Shown: piece by piece, positions 23,513 to 35,618 of the stretch
Numbering within the stretch: the first letter of the stretch is position 1
Layout: each line of letters opens with the position of its first letter
NCBI RefSeq assembly: GCF_040412425.1
Contig: NC_089744.1
Location: 21,761,501 to 21,825,500, forward strand
Source of the DNA: Macrobrachium rosenbergii
Lineage: Eukaryota > Arthropoda > Malacostraca > Decapoda > Palaemonidae
Reading direction: 5' to 3'
Length of the DNA: 64,000 nt
The notes under the pieces: generated by a model
Database searches by the model: none
What the model saw: the letters and a program-made list of their open reading frames with translations, nothing else
Told to the model about the DNA's origin: nothing
Program-made: the position numbers and the translations under genes

Positions 23513-23710
23513 AAGAGAGACGAGGTCTACCCAATTGGGTGGAGCGCAGCCTCCCACCTTGGGGTAACTACGTAGGCGATGACGTATCTCAGAGGTACCT
23601 GCTCGTCACGGCAATTCACCTGCTGACGCAATAAGGGGGTACACAAACCTCCGCCTACGTGGGGATTTGGGGAGAAGTGAGCAGACCTTCTCTTCCTCTT
23701 GGCCTTGGTC
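23513..23710 (+). repeat. dispersed repeat E, copy 2
   Basis: Same orientation as 2521-2731. Shares cccaattgggtggag, taactacgtaggcgatgacg, caattcacctgctgacgcaa and cttggccttgg. Confidence 0.8.
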
Positions 23711-23897
23711 TACAGATTGTATATCTGCTTTCTGTTATTAAAAGCAGGAATAAATATTACTTTGTAACGTGTATTTTCCATTTCAAAAATATTCCCATGC
23801 TTTGCATAATAAATGTCGCACAAGATCCGAACTTTCATTCTTGTGTTGTTTTCTCGAGTATTACCAGAGTCCATTCCCCTACCTTAATACCTCTATA

Positions 23898-23963
23898 ATG
23901 AAGAAGAAGAAGAAGAAGAAGAAGAAGAAGAAGAAGAAGAAGAAGAAGAAGAAGAAGAAGAAG
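23898..23963. repeat. (GAA)n microsatellite
   Basis: About 65 bp of GAA/AAG trinucleotide repeat. Confidence 0.95.
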
Positions 23964-24079
23964 GTCGCCGTTCGAAGACTTTTTATAAAACAGATCAAGT
24001 GACAGGGTTGCAGAGCCGGGGGGAAAGCCAACATTATTGCCACCGCAGCATGGAAACTACCTTTTTATCTTCATTTCTT

Positions 24080-24604
24080 TTTAGTTTTCTGTAAAAGAAA
24101 ACTATTGTGCCGGCTTTGTCTGTCCGTCCGTTCTTTATTCTGTCCGCACTTTATTCTGTCCGCACCTTATTCTGTCCGCATTTTATTTGTCCTTACTTTA
24201 TTCTGTCCGCATTTTATTTGTCCTCACTTTATTCTGCTCGCACTTTATTCTGTCCGCACTTTATTCTGTCCGCATTTTATTCTGTCCGCACTTTGTTCGT
24301 TCGCGCTTTTTCTGTCCGCCCTCAGATCTTGAAAACTACTGAGGCTAGAGGGCTGCAAATTGCTATGTTACACACCAAATTTCAGCCCTCTTGCCTCAGT
24401 GGTTTTGGTTTTATTTAAGGTTAAAGTTAACCATAATCGTGCTTCTGGCAACGATATAGGATAGGCCACCACCGAGCCGTAGTTAAAGTTTCATGGCCCA
24501 CAGCTAAGAGTTTCATGGGCCGGGGATTAAAGTTTCATACAGCGTTATACGCTGTACCGAAAACTCGATCGCGCCGAAGAGACTTCAGCGCATTTTTTAC
24601 TTGT
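24080..24604 (+). repeat. dispersed repeat family A, copy 8, with internal minisatellite
   Basis: The usual single tctgtccgcact segment is expanded here into about ten tandem 14-17-bp units (cgcactttattctgtc type) at about 24130-24315, making this the longest copy. It ends gagacttcagcgcat. Confidence 0.85.
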
Positions 24605-24902
24605 TTTGCGTTGGCAGCTTTCAAGACTTAATTCATAGTAAAAAATATCAGAAAAATTTAAGTGGTCTCCATGTCACGTGAGATATAGACAAAAGAAATT
24701 TAAAGATATAGAAAGTATATTAAAAGTATCAAGACTAAAATCCCAGGGATTCAAATGCATTTATTCAGCCCATATGCATAGATCTGTAAATACTCTAATT
24801 GTTTAAGAACTTAAAGAACTCGCGTATGTAATTCCACAATCACATATGTTTTAACAAAAGTATTCATACACACAAAAACATTTACGTAGACAATATATAC
24901 GT

Positions 24903-24903
24903 G

Positions 24904-24944
<41 letters not shown>

Positions 24945-24971
24945 AAGAATATATACGAGTCCGTGTGTGTG

Positions 24972-25041
<70 letters not shown>

Positions 25042-25054
25042 GCCTGTGTGTGTG

Positions 25055-25103
<49 letters not shown>

Positions 25104-25128
25104 ATACGAGTCCGTGTGTGTGTGTGTG

Positions 25129-25204
<76 letters not shown>

Positions 25205-25221
25205 GTGTCTGTGTGTGTGTG

Positions 25222-25271
<50 letters not shown>

Positions 25272-25302
25272 CATATACGAGACCGTGTGTGAGTGTGTGT
25301 GC

Positions 25303-25376
<74 letters not shown>

Positions 25377-25406
25377 CATATACGAGACCGTGTGAGTGTG
25401 TGTGTG

Positions 25407-25470
<64 letters not shown>

Positions 25471-25485
25471 CATATACGTGTGTGA

Positions 25486-25564
<79 letters not shown>

Positions 25565-25618
25565 GTCTGTGTGTGTGTGTTTGAGAGAGAGAGAGAGAGA
25601 GAGGTGTCTGTGTGTGTG

Positions 25619-25682
<64 letters not shown>

Positions 25683-25710
25683 TATACGAGACCGTGTGTG
25701 TGTGTGTGTG

Positions 25711-25771
<61 letters not shown>
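24903..25771. repeat. higher-order (TG)n/(AG)n array
   Basis: About ten repeats of a composite unit: a tatacgagaccgtg or gtgtct start, (TG)n, ttgag or cttgag, a long (AG)n, then aaaacata or gaatata. The 300-residue frames across it are dinucleotide artefacts. Confidence 0.95.
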
Positions 25772-25774
<3 letters not shown>

Positions 25775-25799
25775 GAGGACACAGTAAATGCATCCAGCA

Positions 25800-26845
25800 C
25801 AAGATATTAAGTAAAACAGGAAAAAGTCCAACTCACTATCACACTTTCTCCAGCAACGCACATCTAAGGATGTCCCAAAAGGCCTTTAGATTTTAAATTT
25901 ATTTCCCATAAAGTTCCGAGCTTCGGTACACAACTCAACAAACAGACTTCGTGATCGCTAAATTATGGGACTGAGGGAGATGACAAGAGGGTTGACTTCG
26001 TCGCAGCCGAATTCTAAATATTGACGAGAGTTCAGTAATTAATAATGTCTCCCAAAAGCTTTCTTATTTCAAAAGAAAACTTTTGCTAATTCCGGATAAC
26101 CTTTTTTCTGATCAGTACGACTGAATTTCTAAGTTAAGGGAAAAGCTTCTTATCAAAATTTAAAAAAAATTACTTTCTCATAAAAAAAACAAAGGAAAAA
26201 AGAATAGCTGCTCCCCCGGTCTACTGAAATAATATTCTTCGAGTTCTGAAAAATAATATCTTATCATAAGAGTGGCTCGAAATGACATTCTACGTTGCTT
26301 CTGCTAAATTCCAACGACTAAAGAACTAACTAAAACATTTCTCAAATAGAACAGAAAAAAAATTCTGACGTGAGAATTTTTTTTTAATTCTGACATGAGA
26401 AAATTTTTTTTTTTTTTTTACAATTTTTTTCCGGAGAACAGCTGCAAAAATCGACTTCGCTTTTTTCCATCTCTCACTTGCTCTGTCAATTGGCATTTTC
26501 GTTTTCATGAACTCAATTATTCCGCTCAATTTTTTTTTTTTTTGTTAAGACAAATGGACATTTCATGACAATTCTTACCCAGTGAGAGCCAAACTACGAT
26601 GAATGTCCGATACTCCCAATTTTAATCTTTCAGTGTATTTTGTTACTTTTCTCCTTTACTTTCGTGACAATAAATGAGAAGTCATGTCCGTTTTTGTGTT
26701 CGATAACTCAAGCCAATTAAAATCTCTGAATATTTTCCACATTTAGAACGGACTGACTGTTCCACAAAGATTAGACTTGTGACTCGTGTAAAGTCTAACT
26801 ACTATCCATTTCGTTTTTCTCAAATATCTTTCCAATCAATTATTT
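25800..26845. other. no gene seen
   Basis: AT-rich sequence with several T/A homopolymer runs (26390-26430, 26530) and no supported exon. Confidence 0.45.
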
Positions 26846-27023
26846 GTAGCCGAGTGGTCAAAGTAGACTGTTTACCGCTGCGTCTAAACCAGAGGCCTAG
26901 ATTCGAATCATGGCCTGTGGCAGACGCACTTATCGATTGCAATTATCTTTGGGCATAAGTTATTCCCAAGGTACAGTGAATCAGATATTAAGAAATATTT
27001 GTAGCTTAATATTTGTGAATATG

Positions 27024-27025
<2 letters not shown>
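26846..27025 (+). mobile_element. second tRNA-like SINE, family D, copy 1
   Basis: The head gtagccgagtggtcaaagt is a good A box of Ser/Leu-tRNA type, and ctagattcgaatcatggcc is a B box about 50 bp on. The body contains cttatcgattgcaatt, gggcataagttattcccaag and gtgaatcagatattaag. The 3' end runs into (TA)n at 27026. Homologous sequence lies at 61160-61290 and, as a stub, at 35395. Confidence 0.75.
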
Positions 27026-27100
<75 letters not shown>

Positions 27101-27150
27101 GTATATAAATTATAATATATATACATATATATATTTATACATATATATGT

Positions 27151-27210
<60 letters not shown>
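27026..27210. repeat. (TA)n microsatellite
   Basis: TA tract of about 185 bp with a tagtataaattataata interruption, between SINE D and the 27.2-kb palindrome. Confidence 0.95.
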
Positions 27211-27213
<3 letters not shown>

Positions 27214-27365
27214 ACACATTACTACAGGTGAAAAATAAGAGAGGGTGTAGGTCCTGACTGGTTTCGACTTATTTCCAAGCCATTGACGTAAATGGCTTGG
27301 AAATAATGTCGAAACCGGTCAGACCTACACCTGTCTCTTATTTTTCACCTGTGGTGATGTGTGAT
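27214..27365. repeat. long palindrome, arms about 70 bp, bounded by (TA)n
   Basis: The left arm (cacattactacaggtgaaaa through cgacttatttccaagccatt) is mirrored by aatggcttggaaataatgtc through ttttcacctgtggtgatgtg around a loop near gacgta (27284-27289). The right arm continues to aatgtgataataatca and then (TA)n from 27398. Both arms contain GAAAC, two bases and GTC (see findings). Confidence 0.9.
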
Positions 27366-27393
27366 GCATGAATCACGTACAAATGTGATAATA

Positions 27394-27397
<4 letters not shown>

Positions 27398-27460
<63 letters not shown>

Positions 27461-27465
27461 GTATA
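27398..27465. repeat. (TA)n microsatellite
   Basis: TA tract at the 3' end of the 27.2-kb palindromic element. Confidence 0.95.
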
Positions 27466-27600
27466 TATATAAAATATACCCAAGCACAAATACACGTGAC
27501 AGATTACAGCTGTCCTTGACACGTATGCAAACGCGACAACGCCCTTGTCACCTCCTACAGAAACACAGCTGCCGAAGGCCCCGAAATAAAGGAGAGGAAG

Positions 27601-27735
27601 TCAGCAGGAAAAGATACGTCTCTTTCGGAGGAAGCCTTTTGTCTCGGCCCTCTTCCGTTTCGAACTCGTTACGTCAGAAGATGATGAGAGTGGCTGCTTG
27701 CGAGGTCGCTGTCGGAGAGTGTTCACGTAAGCCAT
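27601..27735 (-). CDS. possible small coding remnant, unknown
   Basis: A 44-codon frame starts MAYVNTLRQRPRKQPLSSSS and contains the basic SSKRKRAETKG and FLRKRRIF. It lies in a markedly GC-richer segment (27510-27755). There is no good acceptor upstream (A-run) and no partner exon. It may be a fragment of a gene carried by the neighbouring repeat; function unknown. Confidence 0.25.
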   Translation of the reverse strand: MAYVNTLRQRPRKQPLSSSSDVTSSKRKRAETKGFLRKRRIFSC

Positions 27736-27769
27736 GGCTTCGACTTCGTCTTTGGAGAGATATTTTTTT

Positions 27770-28325
27770 TTTTTTTTGGATAAGATTAAAACTTCCCTTT
27801 GTCCGCAAAGCGTACCTACTTTTTTGGAAAAGTATTTTTTGGAAAATATTTTTTGGAAAAAAAAAATAAATAAATAAAACCTCCCTTTGTCTGCAAAACG
27901 TACCAACTTTTTTTGAAAAATTTGTTGGAAAAAATTTTTAAAAGATTAACTCCCTTTTGTCCGCAAAACGTACAAACTTCTTTGGAAAAATATTTTTGGA
28001 AAAAAAAATAAAATAAAACCTCCCTTTGTCCGCAAAGCATACCAATTTTTTTGGAAAAATATTTTTTGAAAAATTTAAAAAAATTTTAAACCTCCCTATA
28101 TCCTCAAATCGTACCAACTTTTTTGGAGAACTATTTTTTAGAAAAAAAAATTAAAACCTCCCTATACCCGCAAAGCATACCAACTTCTTTGGAAAGATAT
28201 TTTTGGAAAAGAATTTTAAAAATTAAAACCTCCCTCTGACCGCAAAGTGTACCAACTTTTTTGAAGAAATTTATTTTGGAAAAATTTTTAAAATTAAAAC
28301 TCCCCCTGCCTGCAAAGCGTAGCCA
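27770..28325. repeat. minisatellite, about 75-80-bp unit, about 7 copies
   Basis: Each unit has a cctccctttgtccgcaaag core, cgtaccaactttttt, ggaaaaatattttt and A/T runs. Spacer length varies. Confidence 0.9.
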
Positions 28326-28681
28326 CAATAGAATTATATTTTGGATTTTGAATTTGCGGTAAAAAAAATTCGCTTTCCAAAAAAATTCATATCCTAATTT
28401 CAGCATGATTTTTTCTTTTCTTTCGCCAGAAACGAAGTTTACATAGATTCATACTTGATACTCGTAAATCATGCATGTATTGCATATTTTTACCAGGCAT
28501 ATCTGATATATGATTTACAGAAATTGATACCTGAGTTTTCACAGTGCCGTGAGCAGCAAGCAATCGACCTCCATTTATTTACCGAATGGAAGCTGATCAC
28601 TAGTTTAACAATACTCTTAACAGCTCTACGACCTATACTTGAAAAGCTGAAAAGCACATTTCCAAAAGAGAGATAAACAGA

Positions 28682-28959
28682 AAATAGAATTTAGGCCAAA
28701 GGCCAAGCGATGGGACCTATGAGGTCATTCAGCGCTGAAACAGAAACTGATAGCAACAAGGTTTGGAAGGTGTAACAGGATGAAAACCTCGCAGTTGCAC
28801 TACGAATAAATTGTTGGGAGAGGGTGGAAAGAGAATACGAACGGAGGTACAGTAAAAGGAATGAAAGAGGTTGCAGCTATAGGGGCCGAAGGGACGCTGC
28901 AAAAAACACCTTAAGTAATGCCTACAGTGCACCACGTGAGGCGCAATGACGGCACTATT
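28682..28959 (+). repeat. dispersed repeat family B, copy 5
   Basis: Full-length from agaatttaggccaaaggcc to aggcgcaatgacggcacta. Confidence 0.85.
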
Positions 28960-29416
28960 CCCACTGCTGGGACATTTCCAGAAAGTTATTTACAGAGGTT
29001 AAATTTTCTCAAGAAAATGCTTTGTATTCTCTGACTTGTGCATTTCCATCATAACAGACATCACTACAAACAAATTCGAGACTGTCAGTAAAGAAGCATA
29101 ATATAACTACTTTCGAAGTTTCAAACGCATTTCAGTGACTTCAGTAACTAATATAACTTCTTTCGAAGCTCCAAATGCATTCCAGCGACCTCAGGAACAA
29201 TTTTAAATCACAGAGTATCTGCAAGAATAAACTCGAAATATCAGCCTGGCAAGAAATCAAGCTCAATTACCTCATGCAATGATTTCAGAATTAGTTTGGC
29301 CGTCCACTAAAAAGAAAAGAAAATTTCGAAGGATGAAAAGAAGGACGAGAAGGAGTCAACGCAACACGGTTCTCCACTTGATTATAATAATAACTGGCTG
29401 CTGAATACGAAAGAGA
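28960..29416. other. no gene seen
   Basis: Contains a short local duplication (taatataacttctttcgaag type, about 29100 and 29150). No exon supported. Confidence 0.45.
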
Positions 29417-29817
29417 CAAGTAAAAAATGAGCCGAAGTCTCTTCGGCGCAATCGAGTTTTCTGTACAGCATATAATCAAGGCCACCGAAAATAAATCTAT
29501 CTTTCTGTGGTCTCGGTATAATGCTGTGTGACCCGCGGCCCATGAAACTCTCAGCTGGCCGTGGTGGCCTGTGTTATTGGGTTGCCAGATGTATGATCAT
29601 GGCTAACTTTAACCTTAAATAAAATAAAATCTACTGAGGCTAGATGGCTGCAATTTGGCATATTTGATAATTGGAGGGTAGATGATCAACATACCAATTT
29701 GCAGCCCTCTAGCCTCAGTAGTTTCTAAGATCTGAGGGCGGACAGAAAAAAGTGTGGACAGAAAAATTGCGGACGGACAAAGCCGGCACAATAGTCTTCT
29801 TTTACAGAAAACTAAAA
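29417..29817 (-). repeat. dispersed repeat family A, copy 9
   Basis: Reverse-complement, full-length, from acaagtaaaaaatgagccg to ttacagaaaactaaaaa. Confidence 0.85.
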
Positions 29818-30250
29818 ACCGACCGTGGCTGCAACCATTATTCTGTAAATCCCTATTCTGAGCTTTACTGTTGCAATCTATTGCAACAGTAAAAATCCCT
29901 ACCAATCAATATGTTTGAGCAATTAGTACACTGCACACGAATATGGCGCGTGAGACAATGGAGAAACGTGTTCCCTAAGGCAAAAACATAAAAACGTGAA
30001 ATTACTGGAGGAATGATGAGCAATCGATCACAAAAATACAAAAATGAACGAAAAAGTAGAAGGCAAAGAGAGATAATGAATAAAATAGACAACAGACCAA
30101 AACGAATGAATTAAACAAAAGATATGATGAAACAAATATCAATTTATATTAAAGATTACGCCATGATTAAATCCGGTTCATGATCAGAAAGCATATGGGA
30201 TAACTCGCAGAGAGAACTTGAAACTTAACGAAGGAAAGTGATTAAACTGA

Positions 30251-30532
30251 ATTGAATATATAATTTAGGCCAAAGGCCAAGCACTGGGACCTATGAGGTC
30301 ATTCAGCGCTGAAATGGAAATTGACAGTTAAAGGTTTGAAACGATAACATCGCAGTTGCACTATGAATCAATTGTTAGGAGAGGGTTGAGGAAAGTAAGA
30401 TGGACGGAAGGGAATATGAAAGGAGGTACAGTAAAAGGAACGAAACAGGTTGCAGCTAGGGGCCGAAGGCACGCTGTAAAGAACTTTATGTAATGCCTAC
30501 AGTGCACCGTATGAGGTGCACTGACGGTACTA
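30251..30532 (+). repeat. dispersed repeat family B, copy 6
   Basis: Full-length, preceded by gaattgaatatataa. Confidence 0.85.
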
Positions 30533-30617
30533 ACCTCTAGACTACGAATGTGTGGAAACCATGACAGACTTAACTTGAACAACGAGAACTAAAAGCAATG
30601 GAATGAGAGTACGAAGA

Positions 30618-30670
30618 CGAGGAGGAGGAGGAGGAGGAGGAGGAGGAGGAGGAGGAGGAGGAGGAGGAGG
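30618..30670. repeat. (GGA)n microsatellite
   Basis: About 50 bp of purine-only GGA/GAG repeat. Confidence 0.95.
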
Positions 30671-31163
30671 CGAATGAGAAGAGAATCATTAGCTCCATCT
30701 CCACTTGACCCATTCGTTGGAGAATTACGTAGGCGAATAAGGAATAGATTTTTTCTGAGGGTGGGAGAAGCTGTCTGCTTCGTTCGTGTATGAAATGTAC
30801 GAATGGCAGCCCTATGAAATTCTCAACAGGAATTTATACCAGAAAACATCATAGGAGATGCGTTGTTTGGGCAATGCGATGCGTTGCAATTATAATTCAC
30901 CGTGATTATGATGATAATTATCAACGACTGAAGACTTGGTAAGTCTTGCTTCTTGACATCAGAAAGCTGGTGATTACTGATTGACGCTCGGTTGATCTTT
31001 AGGTGTAAAATTAAGAAGAATAAAAACATAAACTGATAAAACGACTGCAGAAGCAGACATCGATTCAAGCGTTGTTACACACACACACACACAAACTGAC
31101 ACTCGTTTACACACAGATCAACCCCAGAATACAAAACTATCCCAACATCAACCGTCAAAAAAA

Positions 31164-31525
31164 AAGTAAGAAATGCGCCGAAGTTTCTTCGGCGCAGTCG
31201 AATTTCCTGTACATTGTATAATCAAGGCCACCGAAAATAGATCTATCTTTCGGTGGTCTCCGTATAATGCTGTATGAGCCGCGGCCCTTCAAGCTTTAAC
31301 CACTATCAGGTGGTGGCCTGTCCTATATCGTTGCCCGATGCACGGTCATGGCTAACTTTGACCTTGAATTATGATAAAAGCTACTGAGGCTACAGGGCTG
31401 CAATTTGGCATGTTTGATGATTAGAGGGTGGATGATCAACGTCCCAATTTGCAGCCCTCTAGCCTCAGTAGTTTTTTAAGCTCTGAGGGCTGACTGACAG
31501 ACAAAGCCGGCACAATAGAACTAAA
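31164..31525 (-). repeat. dispersed repeat family A, copy 10
   Basis: Reverse-complement copy. The tctgtccgcac head is shortened to gctgactgacagacaaagcc. Confidence 0.85.
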
Positions 31526-31670
31526 GGAATCTGAGACAATGTGGTTTTTAAGAGGCTAGGTGGTGTTAGTTAGCCATCAGTGATATCTAATATAACTTCG
31601 CATAGTCACATACTCCCAGAATCCATATATACATACGTATATAGTTATCTTGAGGACAACAATACAGATA

Positions 31671-31959
31671 TAATATACAATTTAGACCAAAGGTCAAGCG
31701 CTGGGACCTATTAAGTCATTCAGCGCTGAAAAGAAAAATTGAGAGTAAGAGGTTTAAAAGGTGTAACAGAAGGAAAACCTCGCAGGTTGCACTACGAAAC
31801 AATTGTTATAAGAGGGTGTAAGGCAAGATGGAAGAGAGGATATGAACGGAGGTACAGTAAGAGGAATGAAAGGGTTTGCAGCTGGGGGCCGAAGGGACGC
31901 TGCAAAGAATCTAAAGTAATGCCTACAGCGTACCGCGTGAGGTGCACTGACGGCACTAA
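31671..31959 (+). repeat. dispersed repeat family B, copy 7
   Basis: Full-length from atacaatttagaccaaagg to aggtgcactgacggcacta. Confidence 0.85.
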
Positions 31960-32209
31960 AACAAACATTTTCGCGGAGAATACAACACGAGAGAGTAAAA
32001 AACAGGGAGAGCCAAATCTCAAAAGCAGAGACTGAAACGGAAAGGTCAAAAGTTCATGAAAGACCTGTAGAGTGAAAAGTGGGCCAAGGGATAATGGAAA
32101 TCCCCCAGGATCTGACTCAATTAAATGTTAACAATTCACATTCTATGGATTGCAAACATGCCAGGGGTTGGGGGGGAGGGGGGGGAGGGGAGGAAATGGC
32201 GCGGTTACT

Positions 32210-32307
32210 CGTCTATTAGGAGCATCAGCCTAGAGCGCTAGACCAATACATATTCTCTCTCTCTCTCTCTCGGTTACTGATCTGTTAGGAGCATCAGGCT
32301 AGACCAA

Positions 32308-32368
<61 letters not shown>

Positions 32369-32474
32369 GGTTACTGATCTATTAGGAGCATCAGCCTAGA
32401 CGAATACATATTCTCTCTCTCTCTCCATCAGTTACTGATCTATTAGTAGCACCAGCCTAGAGCCCTAGACATTA

Positions 32475-32510
<36 letters not shown>
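32210..32510. repeat. tandem array: about 50-bp unit plus (TC)n
   Basis: Four units of cggttactgatctattagg, agcatcagcctaga, caatacatatt, each followed by a (TC)n tract of very different length. Preceded by a G-run (32166-32192). Confidence 0.9.
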
Positions 32511-32513
<3 letters not shown>

Positions 32514-33148
32514 TTATCGTACAACACGAGAAGTCATTCAATCAAAAGAATGTAATCGGACATTTTGAAAACCAAATTTTACATTATTTAGCTTTTTTTA
32601 CGTAAGACTGCGCTTTAAGAAAAAAGGCAAATTTCATCTTTTACTTCAAAGAGCTTCTCATGTTTTAGTGGTTAATGATAACTCATCTCATGATGCACAA
32701 AGAGGGTATAGAACTATAGATACATATATTTTTTTTTACTTATACACGCGTGACTTTATTCATACATTTCATAATCATTAAGTAACAAATATCGTTTAGT
32801 ATCCAGTTCACTATACCTGCTAAGCTTCGAAAACATCAGGCTATTTGTGGACTCTGGAGCTAAAAATAAAGATACCAAAATGCACAGCGAGGGTATTTTG
32901 AGGACATGAAGTGTAACACATCCAGTCATTAGTTCTTAAGCTGACACTTAGCTTCTATAATTAGAAGTGCAAATGCGTCGACAGACTAATTAACGTGATA
33001 AACTCGCAGTTAAAACGAATTCTTCACTTACGAAGGTCATTCGGGGAAGCTAGAAATGGAAGGGAAGACAGTTATATCATACTGACCTATCAAAATACTT
33101 TTGTGAATAAACTTGTGGGTTTAGGCAGAATGCGATATAAATACACAC
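32511..33148. other. no gene; contains one arm of a flanking direct repeat
   Basis: aatatcgtttagtatccagt followed by tcactatacct (about 32787-32818) recurs in the same orientation at about 35316-35348, on the other side of the TIR element. No coding signal. Confidence 0.55.
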
Positions 33149-33544
33149 AAGTTATAGCAGAGTCCACCTAGCTCTGCAGCTAAGCCCCGCCACTGCACGT
33201 CAGTGATTGGCTAGTTCTCGAAGGGGGAATGACGTCACACTGGTTAACGGTCCATATCATTGCCAGTACGGATTTGATTCCATTCTGTATGTTATGAGTT
33301 CCCAGAGTTGTGAAATATGCAATTGCTATCTCCGATAAAAGATATATCAAGTTATATATCATTATGAAGATCTTGGATAATTTTGTCTGCAAGTTTTTTT
33401 TATCATGCGCAGCCTAAATACACAAACATCTTTTTTTTTTCTTTTTAAACTGGTGTTGGCCTAAATAAGTGATCCCACATAGACCACATTAACCGAAATG
33501 AAGCATAGACTTACGCAGCCATGTCAACTGTTAATATCATTGAG

Positions 33545-33665
33545 AGATTAGGCCTACACGTCAATTTCTTATATTTTGAGGCAATGACAGGGCATAGACC
33601 TATACGTCATTTTTTTATATCTTGAGGCAATGATAGGACATAGGCCTACACGTCAATTTCTTACC
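33545..33665. repeat. tandem repeat, about 57-bp unit, about 2 copies
   Basis: Units of taggcctacacgtcaatttc, ttatattttgaggcaatga, inside the TIR element. Confidence 0.8.
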
Positions 33666-34221
33666 GCAAATAATTTTCTACTCGTATCTGTTGGAAATTG
33701 AGTAGCTTTTAATTAATATACTAGTTTCAACTCCACGATGTATAATGTATATGCACAACGTGGAATGTACGCATATAAGCAAGTGCACATACACATACAT
33801 CCGTGGATGGCCATAGTAATTGTAACGCCACTTATTTCATAGAGAATAAAAGTAAAACTTGTGGGCACGTTGCCGATGGCACACAGATCATTCATAGGAC
33901 TGTCTCAGCCTTAGACACAACTATCAAACTGCTCTCAATGAACTAGGCTTATATTGAAAATATATTTACAAAAGGGATAACAAATTATATTACTGTGATG
34001 AGTAAATATAAGGCTGCTGTAGCATTTCTATGAAAATGAAGGCTATGGCAGGAAGGCATCATAAGATACTTAACGAAATGAGAAAAAATAAATGACAGCT
34101 GAAAAAGTTATGTAGGCCTACATGATCCAAAACAGTCTGCGAGCAGCCCATGAATCACTTGATTTTGTAGGCATTCTTGTAGGTTGCCCTCTTGGACAAA
34201 AGGATACATAAGAGTCAGTTA

Positions 34222-34222
<1 letters not shown>

Positions 34223-34280
<58 letters not shown>
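34223..34280. repeat. (TC)n microsatellite
   Basis: About 56 bp of TC inside the TIR element. Confidence 0.95.
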
Positions 34281-34282
<2 letters not shown>

Positions 34283-35394
34283 GTTAGGAGAATATTTCGC
34301 GTAGACAATATTCATAAAGACCTCGATTACTTTTAATTAAAACAAATGGCTAAATTTCAATTAACAAGAGTAGGCAGATAATTCTTTACACCAGTATTTT
34401 ATGAATGGGTCGATGTTTATTCTGCAATGTTTGGTTACCATTGAAAATTTTTCGGAGACACTACAAGCACCATAACAGCAGCAACAAGAACAAGAATAAC
34501 CACAACAAGAACCACAATAAAACGGCTGAATATAAGATAGGCCTATAATCCAGACGTCATAGAGACATAGGTCTGTCATTTTTTTATGATCCTATTGTTT
34601 CGAAAGGAGATAACGTCATTTAGAAAATTTTCAGCAAATTATATCCAGTATGACTCGTGTACCCTATCATACTGTAACTTTAAGTTAAACATAGGCATAT
34701 TCTGGTTTTGTAGAGCGCAGTCACTGCTTGTCATCTCTCCGAATGCGTAAACGATTGCAATGAAATCGATTTTATGATTATTAAAATGTATTAAAATTTC
34801 CTGAAATCATTATGAAACACCAGTCTGCATAGCGCTGAGAAAGTCTTTGTGTTAAATTTAGAATGGTGAACACGCTTGACAAGATCAGACGGTAATTATC
34901 ACTGCCCGGCGATTCAAGTGCACCGATTCGAACGCAGACATTCCCTGTGTCACCTCCGTATTCAGCATCGCGGGACACTGCTGACTTCATTCATATTTTC
35001 CTTTTTTTCCACCATTTTTAGGGAGATGTGTATTAGGATTTTATATATATTGCAGGGGATAATATAACGTTTCCTTTCGATAATCAGCAGAACGTAATTT
35101 AGTTCGATAGAGCAACCATTGCAAAATAAATGAAGATGAAACGAACCACAGATTAACCAACTTTTCGAAACCATTGCCAACCAATCAGCTTCAAGGAATG
35201 GTCGTGACGTAATCAGTGGGTGGGGCTTAGCTGCACCGCTAGGTGGACTTTGCTATAACTTATTAAGGCTGATCCTTGACGTGACATTTCTATCTACAAT
35301 CACAAACATTAAGCCGCAGATATCGTTTAATATCGAGTTCACTATACCTCGGGAACAATTTACACCAAAAGAGAATTACAGTATTACTGATAAT

Positions 35395-35455
35395 AGGAGC
35401 CGTAGTGGTCAAAGTCGACCCTTTATCGCTGTTTCTAAACTAAAGGCACAGCATA
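35395..35455 (+). repeat. SINE family D stub
   Basis: gagccgtagtggtcaaagtc followed by a degenerate clover-leaf-like stretch matches the head of the SINE at 26846. Confidence 0.5.
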
Positions 35456-35618
35456 ATTAGTAACACGTGGATAATTAAATTGGCAAAACAGTTTAACTCC
35501 CCTAAACCCAACCCATCAAAAAACGGAAACAATTTTCTTCAAAATCACGCGAAAATATTTATAAAAAATACACACACATAAATAATGATTACATAATGAC
35601 TTCGGCCCTTTTTTTCCT

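Larger units (their letters stand above)
33149..35261. mobile_element. 2.1-kb TIR DNA transposon, non-autonomous
   Basis: The left end aagttatagcagagtccacc continues tagctctgcagctaagcccc. The right end, read inward, is aagttatagcaaagtccacc continuing tagcggtgcagctaagcccc. Terminal inverted repeats of about 47 bp (33149-33195 and 35214-35261) continue more loosely (gattgg, cgaa blocks). No transposase frame is visible inside and no clear target duplication could be read, so the superfamily is open. Confidence 0.8.

Noticed and set aside
24811..25861. Open frames of more than 300 codons on the - strand rich in Leu-Ser and Thr-His
   Set aside because: Pure products of (TC)n and (CA)n repeats in several overlapping frames; no start context, splice sites or domains.
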